From positions 868,001 to 932,000 of the forward strand of contig CP103027.1 of NCBI GenBank assembly GCA_024752435.1: a stretch of 64,000 bases of DNA, written 5' to 3'. Positions 1-12,242 of the stretch are shown here, in pieces; positions within the stretch are counted from its first letter, which is position 1, and each line of letters opens with the position of its first letter. Made by a program: the position numbers and the translations under genes. Under the pieces are notes generated by a model. The model was not told the DNA's origin. It was given only the letters and a program-made list of their open reading frames with translations, and ran no database searches. Origin of the DNA: Allantophomopsis cytisporea. Its lineage: Eukaryota > Ascomycota > Leotiomycetes > Phacidiales > Phacidiaceae.

Positions 1-1
1 T

Positions 2-289
2 TGTAAGTTTGCTCACCGATGGACAGGGGAGGTCGCCGACGAGCCATTCTGGATTAAGACGAAGAAAGTGAACGCCGACCATAATTCGCAAGATTTTGAT
101 GATGAGCTGGATTATGGTGATGGAGAGGAACATGCGCGTGATCAGTGGGAGACACAGAGTGTGACAGGCCGTGTCATGGGCTCAAGCCGGAGTGTTGATG
201 AAGAGGTTACAACAGAGGCTCCCGTCTCTACATATGATGAGGAGGCAGCGAGAAAGACGGCCGAAGAGCAGGGCTTACAGTGGTGGTAG
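2..289 (+). CDS. C-terminal end of an unrecognised protein (gene cut by the window start)
   Basis: An open frame runs from the first base of the window to a TAG at 287-289 and encodes about 95 residues. It starts around CKFAHRWTGEV and ends EEQGLQWW. The tail is rich in Asp, Glu and Ser, without hydrophobic stretches, so it looks like the disordered acidic C-terminus of a soluble protein. A GTAAGT sits at positions 3-8, and a CAG at 24-26 could be a 3' splice site, so the first few codons may really belong to an intron that begins or ends here. I do not recognise the family. The frame is open and composition is protein-like, which supports a real gene end, but the rest lies outside the window. 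Confidence 0.5.
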   Translation, partial: CKFAHRWTGEVADEPFWIKTKKVNADHNSQDFDDELDYGDGEEHARDQWETQSVTGRVMGSSRSVDEEVTTEAPVSTYDEEAARKTAEEQGLQWW

Positions 290-928
290 GTATGTGATTC
301 TGAGGCGTCATTTGCTATAGCTATGCTATACCGCAATACAAGCAATTAGTTGCTGTTTGATTGAAATCAATATTACGGATTGAGTATTGTATAGATTGGT
401 TCCTGATGTATGTTAGGTAGTGCTTTGGCTTTATGTTATAGTAGATGTTAGCTTTGGAATACCAAAATTATAAAAGATACGGGAGATTCATTCGTGGTTG
501 ACAAATCATTTAGGTGATCTATGATTCGCAGGAAGTGGTTCTGGAAGATTATCTAGGCTGCTAAGTCCTACGAGAGGTATTATTGCCAAGGGCCATCTAA
601 ATGATCTATGACGATCAAGTGAAGCATGGAAGCGCGTTGCAAAACATGCTCGCATCCTCGTACAAAATGCATTCTTTGCAAAAGAAATGGACAATCAGAT
701 TTAGTTTGGTATTCCATTGATCATCCTAAGATGAAGAGAAGCAGAACACCCGAGGATACAATCAGAAAAGAGTGAGTGCGTAGATCCAAATGCATAGCAT
801 GACTCTCTACAACAGCTTATATAAAATGCATGTCAAACAAGCTTGGACTGATCACTTCCTACCTTCCAGGCCTCACTCTCATTCTCAGTCGGCAAAAAAT
901 AATGCATAGCCAAAAAAAGGAAGCCACT
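290..928. other. Intergenic stretch, nothing recognised
   Basis: This holds the 3' flank of the partial gene and the downstream flank of the minus-strand tRNA. Only short chance frames occur. There is no repeat worth naming apart from the T-run that serves the tRNA. Confidence 0.5.
912..918 (-). terminator. Pol III terminator of the tRNA-Gly gene
   Basis: Seven consecutive T on the minus strand begin 11 nt after the tRNA 3' end. A run of four or more T is the usual RNA polymerase III stop signal, so this fits the tRNA just upstream. Confidence 0.75.
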
Positions 929-1000
929 GCGACGTGCGAGATTCGAACTCACGTCCCCGGCTTGGGAAGCCGATCGGTTAAACCACTACCATAACGCCGC
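929..1000 (-). tRNA. tRNA-Gly with anticodon CCC
   Basis: The 72-nt minus-strand sequence folds into a full cloverleaf. The acceptor stem GCGGCGT pairs with ACGTCGC (one G-U). The D stem TGGT pairs with ACCG, the anticodon stem TCGGC with GCCGG, and the T stem GTGAG with CTCGC around the loop TTCGAAT. The anticodon loop is TTCCCAA, giving anticodon CCC, which reads the Gly codon GGG. There is no intron, and CCA is not encoded, as usual for eukaryotes. The internal B box (GTTCGAATC) is intact and a T7 terminator follows. It is a single gene, with no other tRNA seen in the window. Confidence 0.95.
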
Positions 1001-4000
1001 CATGAGGCTATCATGTCACTTTTTTGCAAACAGCTTGCTTGTCCGTTCTTGTAACGGTCGGTTTGATTCTGTCTTGGAGGTGATGCCTGCAATATGGCAT
1101 TGTGCAGGAATGTGAGGTCTTGTTGGCATTTCAAACTTCAGATATTGGATGAGGTGCTATGGCAGCCAGCCTTGCATTAGTCTCTTGCTTTTATTGGCTA
1201 TAGTGTAGGTCGACCCCGGCACGATATTATCGATAAAGGAGTGGAGCAGGCTGATTTGTTATTGTGGGCATCTTGACTTTTCATTGGAAAAGAATTGCAT
1301 GTTTCTGTGCTTTTACTGTACCAAATTTCTCAAAGCCATTTGTTCTATGAGATGCTTCACGATGACTTCTTCCCCGGCGAGCTTGTTTCTTATATGTTTC
1401 TCTATTGTAGGTGTCATGGTACACGGCATTGTGTGTGCTGCAGATTTTGGGTACTGAATTGAGTGAAGGAGAGAAGGAGTAGGATTCTACTCTGCAGCTA
1501 TTCTAATACTACGTGGTACGGTGAATGCCTAATCCGGTGATTGAGTGAAGGTGAGAACCACTCACTTTCATATACTCGCACCGAAGTGAGGTTTGCATGT
1601 TGACCAAATATGTTGACAGTAGGCCTTTTCCCTAAATTCCTACGTAAACAGCTTCGACGACATCTTAGCTTTATATGCTCTTTACTTATGACCTGTAGCT
1701 TTACTTTATATGGTCCTAATACTAAACACTCTAACATTTTATGCCAACGCCTTGAATAAGTAGTAGCTAAGTACTACAAGAAACCAAGGGTAGGTCAAGT
1801 GTAGATGATATAGGTAGGTTTTGACGAAATATGTTATTCAATTACTATGGATAGACTACGTATTGAGAGTATACTTAGGACATGAAAGGGGATTTGTTTT
1901 GCTATATACGAATCAAGTAAGATGGAGAAAGCGAGGGAAAGGAAGAAGAGTAAAGAGTTATTGACAAAGGCGAGAAGACTTGAGACAAAGTATTTTCAGC
2001 AGGAATTCCAGGACATAGAAAGGATGTAAACCCTTTAAGATTTAGGGTAAGCAGAGTAAGGATGCCATTTTGTATAGATCTTGATACATAATACATAAGC
2101 TTGAAGGGAGGACGCTATGTGATGAGGATGGAATCTTGGATTGAAGTTGAGAGAGAGTTGAGGTTGAAAAGGTATATCGACGTACTCCGCACTGTTTTCA
2201 TGCCATCCAACTTCAAGAGCTGTAAGAGGCACGCCGGATACCGAACAGATCAATATCCATGCAAGTTTTTATGGTACATAGCATCCATCATCACACTCGG
2301 GCTAGAGGCTCTTGTGAATGAGCCTGGGTATGGATGTGAATTTATTTCCAAGCAACGCCTGTCAGTACTGGTGGACCAATGATGTATTGTCATTCAGGAC
2401 CAGAAAGCTGTTGAGATACAAGTAAATCCACTCGATGTTACTTTCAAGAAGCTATCTCACTCATAAAGACAGCAACCTACAGATATATACCCCGGAGGTA
2501 TATTACACCGTATTAGCACTCATCTGGCAGTTCGTCCGATTCTACTTGACATGCTCAACCATTACCAAGCCAGATCAAAAACAGCAATGACTCCATCACT
2601 TCTCGACTAATGCACAGTGTCGCCATCCGAACTCGTGAATATGACGCAAATTTCTCACTAGAAGCACATAAAACCTTGAAACTTTTGATCTGCAGCGCTT
2701 ATTATTCATCTGAATTCCTCAAAGTATTGCCCCGCCCAAAGCTTGTGGCCGTCCCATCCACACGGCCCTTGGCTGGGGATACTCGCCATGTGGTCCGAAT
2801 GGACTTTACGCACTTGCCATGCACACACACTAACTCTTATTCGGCTCCATGATACGATACTATTTTCATTTGATGTGTAGGATTGGGATTTGGGACTTCG
2901 TTCGTGATCGGATGGTATTCCCGGGGTGCAGTTTATGAGGGAGGGAGCGTGAGAGAGAGGGTTTACGGGGTGGATGGGTTGAAACGAACTGGAGAGTCAC
3001 AGGTGAGTGACTACGACACGACACCGTGCTCCAAGCTTGTGAGGATTTCAATTCTCGACCAGGGTCATGAATGCATCTTTTTTTTTTTACAAAGTGCCGT
3101 CCTATACCGGCGACTCGGACTAAGTTTGTTGCCGGGTCGTAATTCTGGATCCGACGGATAATCGGGGAAGCCAAGCGCCAAACATCTATGTGAAGCAGTA
3201 GCGTGAGCTAGAAGAGGATGATTTTCTGGTGTGCCGATGTTCTTTCTTAGACTTGTGGATATGATGTTTGCTCGAAGGATGATGGCATGGCATGGCATGG
3301 GCATGGATGGGATGATGGCCGGGTTTAGGCTCGCGTGCACGGATGTTTGGTACCTGACTAGAAATGTATTTATGGAGTCTGTATGCACTCTATTCCTTCG
3401 CCATTGCGGCGGGCGCATACGAAGCGAGAAGTGGGAATTGGAGAGGGAGGGAGAAGGTTTTTGGTGAGCGGCTAAGGTGGACTTCGTATGGTGTCGTGCA
3501 GCTCTGATCAATATCGGTATGTATGTCAGATTGCAAACTTTTGCCTTCGAGGAGATGCTAAGATTTGAATTGGAGGGTTTTGCAGAAGAAAGGAGAAGCT
3601 TTTTTCGTAATACGGAGGAGCTGTCGAGAAGGGAGAAGGTCGAAGGTTGGCGCGAAGTAGGATTTGGCGCACGATCATAGCTTTGTTTCAACGAAATGGA
3701 GGGCCAAGCAGCCTTACCACAAGTGGCCAGCTGTAACAGAGCGACTGCACACTCAATGACAGCTCCACTTCCTAAAGCGGTGTGGGATGACTGAATGGGA
3801 TGACTAGAAGATTGACGCCAGGAAGGAAAAAGAGGCGGGCGCTTGGGTACAGCGTTTGATGTTTGAATGGGCTTTTCGTTTTGCGTAAGCTTGTTGTGAT
3901 GGACGAATGAGTGAATGGGTGAATGGGTGAACGAGTGAATGAATGGTGAGGGAAAGGAACACGAGATGTGCGCATACGGGCGGGGAGTTGATTGAAATAT

Positions 4001-5676
4001 TTACATATGGATATATGAATGATAAGGTCATTGACTACGCAGTATTGCAAAGTGATTGTCATTGTCATTGTTGTTTTTATTGTTATGGGAATTTTATTAT
4101 CCGGATTGGCTCAAGCAGCTCCTGTACAGCCATCCGTATCTCATGTAATCTGTATCTGTAGACGACCAGCCTTCCCTGCTCAAGCTGGGAGTGTCGGTCT
4201 ATAATGCAGGATTCTTTCATTATTTTGTGTTTGATCAGATATTCAACCAAACAAAAGATGCATATGAATTGTGCTTATTTTAAGGTATTTTAAGGTATTT
4301 TTGGAAGATTGGAAGACTAAAGAGACTGGAAGACGATGAATCTGTGACAAACACTGCACCAGTCAAAGCATTCACGAGCGAATGAGAGCCAACAAACAAA
4401 CCAATGCATCAACCACTCACATCTCACTCTCGCCTCGCCCCGCCATTACAGGCGCCATTCAGGACCATCAAATGATAGTCAACTTACCATTTTACCCTTC
4501 CGATATCCTTGCACGAGAACTCTCTCTCTCTCTCCCTCTCAATGGCGAAACGATGGTCATAGTCATAGCACAACTTTATCCCGTTCGGGTATCAATCCTG
4601 GTCGTTGATCATGGCTATGGCTGTTCCTTGTATGTCCAGGTTAGTAGTACTTGGTTGCTTTTCTCTGAGCGTCTCACACTCCACTCGACATCATCATCCA
4701 TCCATGATCCTGTTATTTTGGTGTCACTCCTCTACATAGTATGGACCCTGTAACATACAGTAGTCCGAAAACACAACTGACAGTCAAGATGATTCTTCCT
4801 AATGGGCATTTGGATATCTGTAAGTCCGCACAGCTTGGGCATCTCCGAGGCCCGAACTTCCAAAGGTCTGTGAGTAAAAAGATCAAGCTTGCCACGATGG
4901 ATGTTACTGTCTCTGTCTACGCCGTACACAGTAGCAGTAGGAAGAGCTCGTCGTCGCACGAAGGATTCACCTTGTCGTTCCTTCCTATGACACTCGATCT
5001 GATCTTTTCCACTAACTAGCCCACGCGCATACATATTCATATATTCCCTCATCCTCTCACCAAGTCTCGTGGTCAAATCTTCAATTCAATCTTTTCAACT
5101 TTCTAGTCCTTTCCCCTCCTCTCTTCTCCTCTTCTTCACCTGTTGAGACCTTCATTGAATCTCACAGTCATTCGTTATTACTCTGCATCTGCATCTCACT
5201 TTCATATAACCCCTAGAAATCAACAATTCACCCTCGTTTCCTAAGATTACAGCACGGTCTGTACCTGGTCAATTCTCACTCTCCCACAAACACCTTGTGG
5301 TCTTTTCATTACATAGGCCGGCCTTTTTGTTACACACAAACTTTCCACCTCAATGTGAGTTGTCATTGTCTCATACATCTACCGCACCTCTTGTGCTGTG
5401 CAGCTGCATGTAAATGCAGCCAATATAAAAGTCCCAGGTCTCCGGGTGGACGAGCCTCGTATCAAAGCTGGGAATACATAAATGAACGACCTAAGCACAT
5501 GTACCCATCACCAACCACCCGGCACAGAAATCATTTACATTGGGGTCTCCCCTCTTTATGTTGTCTCCATCAATCGTGCTCAATGATCTAAAGCACACCA
5601 TATCTTTCACCTTTGACGTGAAGCCGCCTATTGAATGATCATTGACATCTATTCTCCTCTAGATATCATAGGCACC
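1001..5676. other. Gene-poor region upstream of the glyoxal oxidase gene
   Basis: About 4.7 kb without a convincing gene. The longest frame (3065-3691, minus, 208 codons) has the low-complexity Ser/Lys/His composition of a chance frame and no recognisable domain. Short tandem patterns occur: GGCAT repeats near 3286-3310 and GAATGGGT-like units near 3907-3945. From about 5090 the sequence becomes pyrimidine-rich, as is common in fungal promoters. The last 300 bases hold a CCAAT/TATA pair for the gene at 5677. Confidence 0.5.
5420..5430 (+). promoter_or_regulatory. CCAAT and TATA-like element upstream of the glyoxal oxidase gene
   Basis: CCAAT overlaps directly with TATAAAA at this site, about 250 bases before the chosen start codon at 5677. 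The spacing allows a 5' leader of roughly 200 nt. It is the clearest core-promoter-like sequence in the upstream region, but the transcription start itself cannot be read from sequence. Confidence 0.4.
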
Positions 5677-8310
5677 ATGAAGGTCGCCTTCCTTTCTCTC
5701 GGTCTCGCTGCCGTCACATCGGCGAACATCATCTTCAACCATGTCGCCTTGACCTGTGATCAAGCAAGCTTAAAGGAGCACAAGGGATGTCTCCGTGGCC
5801 AAATCTGTAACGAGAGCAACGAGTAAGTCAACTCGAATTCAAAGAGTCCTTTCTTTCTAACACTTGGTGAACCTAGGTGTGAATCTCTTCCGGAAGCCTC
5901 TTACCCTCTTTCCTTCCGCTCAACTCCTCGCTCTGCCTTCTCTCTCAGCTTTGGTGACTTCAGCTTCTCCATCGGCGGAGATGCTTCTACGGATTCCGAT
6001 TCGTCTGCGAGTGGATCTCTCTCGACTGATGGAACCTGCGGTGCTGCCAATGGGGGAACTGTCTGCGACCCAGATGCCACCAGCTACACAGGCTCATGTT
6101 GTTCACAATACGGATGGTGTGGAAATGATGATTCGCACTGCGGTGATGGTTGCCAGTCCGGTGATTGTACTTCTGCCTCGGCCACTACCGCTTCGGTTGC
6201 TTCGGTGACTGCAAAGTCTGGTGCTGCTGCCACCACCCGAGCTGATGGTATGTGCGGTACTGCCTACGGTGGTGCGATCTGTGATGCCAATGGACCATTC
6301 GGTGGATGTTGTTCTCAGTATGGCTACTGTGGTACTACCGCAGATCATTGCTTGGCTTCTAGCGGTTGCCAATCTGGTTGCACAGACTCTTCATCTTCCG
6401 CTGCTGGCTCCTCCTCTTCCTCTGTCGCGGCTGTTGGCTCTTCAACATCCGTGGCCGGTGGATCTCAAAGCAAGGCTCCCTCCACCACCACCTCTGGTGA
6501 GCCGGTCATTGCTCCTGTTACCTCCACATCTTCTGCCTCTTCGTCAGCTACTGGTGTAGCCACGACTGATGGTACCTGTGGTGCTTCCAATGGCAACACC
6601 GTTTGTGGTAATTGGCCAAACGGTAACTGCTGTTCTATGTACGGATTCTGTGGAAGCACCTCTGCTCACTGTGGTGATGGATGTCAATCTGGAAACTGCA
6701 CCAACACTCCAGCTGTCTCTGCTCCGGGTCCAAGCCCTGCTCCAGCTGCTGCTCAACTTGGTGAATTCAACATTGTCGGTAGATCTGGTGCCCCCGCCAT
6801 GCATCTTGGTCTCTTGCCAAACGGAAAGGTCTTTGTTCTTGATAAAGTTGAGAACTACACCGAGATCAAGCTTGCCAACGGACAATATGCCTACTCTACT
6901 GAGTACAGCACCGATACCAACACTTACGTTCCACTCGCCTACAAGACAAACGCTTTCTGCTCCGGTGGTGTTTTCCTTGCCAATGGATCTGTTGTATCTC
7001 TCGGGGGTAATGCTCCTCTTGATTTCATTGATCCTACCGTTGGTGATGGATTCGATGCCATTAGATACCTTAGCCGATCTTCTTCTGATGCCAGTCTTGA
7101 CGGCCAGGACTGGGCTGAACCTGGTAACAAGCTTGCTAGCAAGCGTTGGTATGCAACTGCTCAGGTCATGCCAGATGGAAAGGTCTTTGTTGCTTCTGGT
7201 AGTTTGAACGGTCTTGATCCAACAGTTCTTGCCAACAACAACCCAACTTATGAGATGTTGAGCGCAACTGGTATCTCTGAGGGTGTCAACTACCCCATGG
7301 AGATTTTGGAGAAGAACCAGCCATACTACATGTATCCATTCGTTCACCTCTTGAGCGATGGTTCTCTGTTCGTCTTCGTCTCCAAGGCTTCTGAGCGTTT
7401 CAACCCAGAGACCAACACCACTCTTGCGACTTACCCGGATCTTCCAGGAGACTACCGTACTTACCCAAACACTGGTGCAAGTGTTCTTCTTCCACTCTCT
7501 AGTGCCAACAACTGGTCTCCTGATGTTATTATCTGCGGTGGTGGTGCTTACCAAGATGTAACCTCCCCAACCGATCCATCCTGCGGTCGTATCTCCCCTC
7601 TCGCCACCACCCCAACCTGGGAAATGGACTCCATGCCAGAAGGACGTGGTCAAGTTGAGGGTACTCTCCTTCCAGATGGAACCGTCATCTTCCTTAACGG
7701 AGGTAACAAGGGATCCCAAGGTTTCAACCTCATGATTGACCCAACCTTCGAAGCCCTTCTCTACACTCCATCTGCTGCCGTCGGTCAACGCTTTGAGACT
7801 CTCGCCTCTTCCACCATCCCACGTCTCTACCACTCTGTCGCTACTCTCCTTCTCGACGGTACTCTTATGGTTACTGGCTCCAACCCAGTTGAACAGCCAC
7901 TGCTCGAGGCCTCAACTGAGTACCCTTACGTCACTGAGTTCCGTGTCGAGAACTATGTTCCACCATACCTTCAGGGTGACAATGCAAACAAGCGTCCTAC
8001 TGAAGTAAAGCTTTCCACTCTCGACATCGCAGCTTCTGCCACCTCTACTTTCACGGTCACCTTCACTGCCGTCTCTGGAGCTAAGGCTTGCTCTGTCGTT
8101 CTTTACCATGGTGGATTTGTTACTCACTCCCTTCACATGGGTCATCGTATGCTTGTCCTTGATAACACTGGCTTCGTTGCTGGATCCACTTCCCAGACTG
8201 TCACTGTAACCGGACCTAAGGATAACAACGTCGCTCCACCTGGACCATACGTGGTTTATGTGCTTGTTGATGGTGTTCCAGCTGTAGGACAGTTCGTTAT
8301 GGTTTCTTAA
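5677..8310 (+). CDS. Secreted glyoxal oxidase with three chitin-binding (CBM18) modules
   Basis: Two exons, 5677-5822 and 5877-8310, with a 54-nt intron (GTAAGT...CTAAC...CTAG), give 859 residues. A signal peptide starts MKVAFLSLGL. Three hevein-like modules follow at about residues 100-146, 172-217 and 280-323, each with the CCSQYGxCG-type cysteine pattern and separated by Ser/Thr-rich linkers. The rest is a glyoxal oxidase beta-propeller with a galactose-oxidase-type C-terminal domain. By family comparison the radical-copper residues are present: Cys410 (FCSGG), Tyr474 (RWY), Tyr700-His701 (LYHS) and His799 (THS). The family oxidises small aldehydes and produces hydrogen peroxide outside the cell. 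The chitin-binding modules suggest anchoring to fungal cell wall. An in-frame ATG at 5635 exists, but it would put 14 residues before the signal peptide, so 5677 is preferred. Confidence 0.93.
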
Positions 8311-8700
8311 GGGGATGGAAATTAATAGGAGTTGGGTTTTCGTGTATATTATTTGAGGATTGGGTAATTGATAGATGGACATGCAATGGTCATAGGGACT
8401 AGGAGACGGCGGAAAGGCATTGGGCTAATTGCATTGCATAGGTCAATGAGTAAATTGCATAGTTTGGACATGATTCGATCATGGTTTATGGTAGTTTTAA
8501 TGCATCGATCAAAATTTGTTTGTGTTCACTATGATATTCGGTTTACCGTGACTCTTGATGAATGGTGTTTACTTCATATTATGTCCATTCAAGCTATGTT
8601 GACTTGAAGACGAGGAGAATTCTTAGCACTCGAATACCTCAAGCAAGACAGGGTTATACGAGCTCATAGTATATTCATCGTAATTGTATCCTAATTCCCT
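8311..8700. other. 3' flank of the glyoxal oxidase gene
   Basis: No gene is seen. The 79-codon frame at 8368-8607 has no protein-like features. This likely contains the 3' UTR of the preceding gene. Confidence 0.4.
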
Positions 8701-8919
8701 TCAGCTTGGAACTGGAAAGCCAGCCTTGATACAACCGAGTACCATAAATACAGCATGAGCCAGCCCGCCAGCTAAATCACCGTTTCAAGCCCTATCAAAA
8801 TCAAGGCATGGTTTGAAGAGTATCAAAGAACGAGTCAAACGCAGTAATCCGCGCATCATTATCATCGTTGAGCTTCTCCTCATCAAAAAGCTCTTCGTTG
8901 TCATTTATGTAAATGCAGC
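8701..8919 (-). pseudogene. Short coding relic, possibly from an adenylate-forming (NRPS-like) enzyme
   Basis: After an acceptor-like TACAG on the minus strand, the frame reads about 38 protein-like residues ending FDSFFDTLQTMP and hits TGA. One base over, a second frame continues with NGDLAGGLAHAVFMVLGCIK and ends at TGA (8701-8703). The GCIKAGF-like end resembles the segment before the conserved core of fungal adenylate-forming enzymes. That match is by eye only. The frame change and the stops indicate a decayed fragment and not a working gene. It borders a strongly AT-rich stretch. Confidence 0.3.
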
Positions 8920-11362
8920 CTGTATTGACTTAGCTTGAAATAACGAACGCTACTGCTGTCCTCGATTTCATCGTATATCTTGAGATGTAGGAACGGGTTA
9001 TACAGGTAGTTTTATAGTAGATTGGAGGAAGGTGTGTCTTGGAGATATCGTGATAGCATTGGACTTGGTTTGATTTGCGTCTTTTGGTATAGAACAAGTT
9101 GCTTTGCTGCTTGCTAAGACAAGTTATACAGTTGATGTTTAATACTAGGGCAATTATAATACTTTGGTTGTATATTTAACTCTGTATTTCATTGTATGCT
9201 GACTTGTATTGATTGTTTTTACATAACTGTATTTGGCTAATTTTCTAAAATAATTTGGAATTTGCTACTATAAATTTGAAATGATTTTGAAATGGAATAC
9301 TATATTTAAGTCACAATTTTACCATTACTAATTTCAAATTGTAGTAATAAATAACAATAACTTAGATAACAAAGTAGATAACCTCAATACAAATGCATTA
9401 AAATATTTGTACAACCTTTGTTCTCTAGTTCAAGCAATATCGTAGTCGGTATTAGTGTATTTTACAGAAGACCTGATTTGTAATATATTATTAAGCTTTC
9501 ATAGCCATTCTATTAGATACTGATAGCACGCTGGACTGGTCAAGCGGGATACTTAGGCACAATATGCGATATAGTTTTTCTTGCTATATTAAGACTTTAT
9601 CATTAAAGAGTAGCGAAAATTACACGAATAAGCTGTGATTTAAAGGTATGATATTGCTTTTGCCTTGATCTATGAGCTCAACGGATCGAAAGCCGTATCC
9701 CTAAGACCTTAGTATAAAAGTCATCGTATGTGCCCTCTGTCAACTGGTAAATTGACTAAATCATAAACGCTGTGAAATCTTTCACGCCTATATCGGCACT
9801 AAGAACTTCTACTTGCTATAAGCGTCAATACGAACGATGATGACGAGATAGAATAACAAGAGCATGAGGACCTATAGCATAAAGATATTCTGGGAAGCAT
9901 AGTTATTTTCACTCTTGAGAATTCTGATATTGGTGAACCAAGCTGACAATGAACCGAAAGAATCTATCCAGATACTACAAGGTTGTGACTTGTATAAGGT
10001 CAAGGTTGATGATATCGAAGTACTGAAATTATAAGCTTTATCAGGTCAATAACTCACATCTTCAAGTGATGTATATATGTGAAAGACCAAGTCAAAGCAT
10101 AAATCCAAGCATGACCGCAGATTGTGACACGATATCAACTCAGTATCGATCCCTCAGAGTAAGCCATACTCTCATATCGAAATTGAGCTCTGAACGTAAT
10201 GAAATCGAATCTGTCAACAGCGGAGAAATATCTCCTATTCATCCAGATCCACCGTCTCACGGAGTGTTACGATAGATCCACTACCATCTATTGCCAGGCA
10301 GCAGTAAAAAAAACCCTGGCATCCACCCCTTCGATCAAGTTCACCGTCCATCAACAGCCAAAGCATAGATCTACACTTCACAACCTAGAACCATCTCCGC
10401 AACCCTATTGCCAAATCCGCCCACAAAGCTTAATCCCCATCCCTAAACATTACAATCTTCGCTCAAATCCTCGCCATCATCAACTCCCACGGCCGAAATC
10501 CAAGTGATACAAAATGCCGGATGCTTCATCTCCATCCATCAACACAGCCCCATAAACCGCAACAATTCCAAAGTCTCACATCAAGTCAAGACCCTTAATC
10601 TATAGCCTCCAACTAGCTCAAGAACCAAACTCCTATACGAACATATGCACGAACGCATTTTCACTAGACTGATCCCTAATCGGATCCCCACCCAAACATA
10701 CATCAACCCCATAACGTCTATGGTCCCTTACCACCAGCTTCCCCCAAGACTTACGTAAACCATGAAGGCAGTGACATACTGTTACTTTGACAGATACTGT
10801 CTCCTTCCGTATCTAGACTACCTCCATCTCCCTCTCGAATCGCAAATCGTAAGGATCCGCCGCCAGTGACCGCGTGTAACCGTAAACTTCAGGCGGCAGC
10901 GAAATGAGATCCACTCACCTCGTATCGTTCTGGAGGCTTTGAGGCTGGGGAGATTAGCGGCGGAAAAGGGCGCAGGTTGCGCGCATAAGGCTGATGCTAA
11001 GTTCCACGTATATGATCGAATCCGTACTCAACCTTTGCCCCAGATGAGGTCGTTCTCATCTCTTCAAGTTATCCATATTCAGGAGGCACTTGAGTCAAGT
11101 GGCCACAGTCATCTCATTGAATGAAGAAATGAACATCGCATTCTTCAGAATAGTCATAATCTACAATACCCGAAACTACCCATGACCACAGCTATCCCCT
11201 CACAACACATCCTCCAGACCGCACCCCATAGTAAATATCCATGTTTTCCAGTAACAAGTACTCCAATCATAACGCCGGGTATATCCCAACTTCCCAATTG
11301 CCCGTGAACATAAAGAAAAATGAGTCTGTAATCGTAGACCCGAAAGAGTGATACACCTGCAA
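8920..11362. other. AT-rich, decayed intergenic region
   Basis: Bases of about 9,100-9,700 are visibly much richer in A and T than their surroundings, with many TTTGAAAT- and TAATAA-like strings and no frame over 60 codons. This is what remains of repeats mutated by RIP (repeat-induced point mutation, C to T) often looks like, but no transposon protein could be recognised. From about 10,060 to 11,360 composition returns to normal, and only chance-like frames are seen. Confidence 0.45.
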
Positions 11363-12242
11363 CTATGCCGCTTCCTCAACGACATTGACACCCATAAACT
11401 TGCGCGTCTTCGGAGCAGGCTGAAGTTGAAACTTTGGTGCAATCAGCTTGAGATCCGTTTTCTCATCGAGACGGATTCTGCCCTCGCCGAGATGGAAGTA
11501 TGATTTAACACTGATCGAATCGGTCAGCCCAAGTCCTGCAAATCCAACAAAACCCTCAAAGCTTCATATCAAACAATCTCCAAAAGGGCACCTACTTCTG
11601 AACAATTCCCTCCATAACCTCAACAATCATTACCGCAACGAGGAACAGTAGCACAATAGCCACCACAATCACATCACTGCACTCCCTCCCCGCATAGAAC
11701 TTCGCCTTCCTGGTCTCCCATATCCCTTCTTCAAACTCCACACCCATCCTCTCCCTTCCGCCCTCTACTCCATCCTTCGTCTCGTAGCGTAGCGTGCTGT
11801 CTGCGCCATAATATGGCAAGGCGTTACCCGCGATTTTTGACTTGGATTGCGCTGAGACTCGTGAATTGCTTATCTCGAATTCTTTGGTATCCTTATCGAG
11901 GGAGAGGAGGTAGACGGATGAGAGAGGGAGGTCAGAGGAGAGGGCCGCAGCGGGATCGTCGGTCGGATTGGATGTCGAGCTCGCTGGTGATGGAGCGGAT
12001 TGTGTGCTGTGTTCTTGGTCTTGTGGGAGGTGTGAATCGATAGAAAGACTGTGTGGGAGGAGGGAGCCTGGATTGCGGCTGCTGAAATGCCAGAGAGAGG
12101 CTATGGATTTGAAAGTTGGACGGCCGGATGCTGCGACGCAAGTTCCATGTGCGGTGCAGGTTTCTTGGCCTTTGCGGGGAAGGGGAAGGGCGGTAGTGAG
12201 GGCGAGGAAGAGGAAGAGGGAGAGTGGAGATGCTGGTCTCAT
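11363..12242 (-). CDS. Hypothetical secreted or single-pass membrane protein with an overlooked C-terminal exon
   Basis: Exon 1 (12242-11596) begins with a clear signal peptide, MRPASPLSLFLFLALTTALP. It continues with a Ser/Pro-rich region and ends in a strongly hydrophobic segment (VIVVAIVLLFLVAVMIV) near residue 200. Its frame runs into TAG at 11592-11594. A second open frame with protein-like sequence (ending FMGVNVVEEAA, stop 11363-11365) follows at once. Joining 11596 to 11561 over a 34-nt GTAGGT...AAG intron keeps phase and yields 281 residues with a cytosolic tail. That intron is unusually short, so the join is my inference. The alternative is a 215-residue protein ending at 11592. I recognise no family. 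Confidence 0.5.

Noticed and set aside
3065..3691. 208-codon minus-strand frame
   Set aside because: Composition is low-complexity Ser, Lys, His and Arg with no domain, and the opposite strand is equally open in places. It looks like a chance frame.
6544..7833. 429-codon minus-strand frame
   Set aside because: It is antisense to the glyoxal oxidase gene, whose plus-strand frame carries clear domains and active-site residues.
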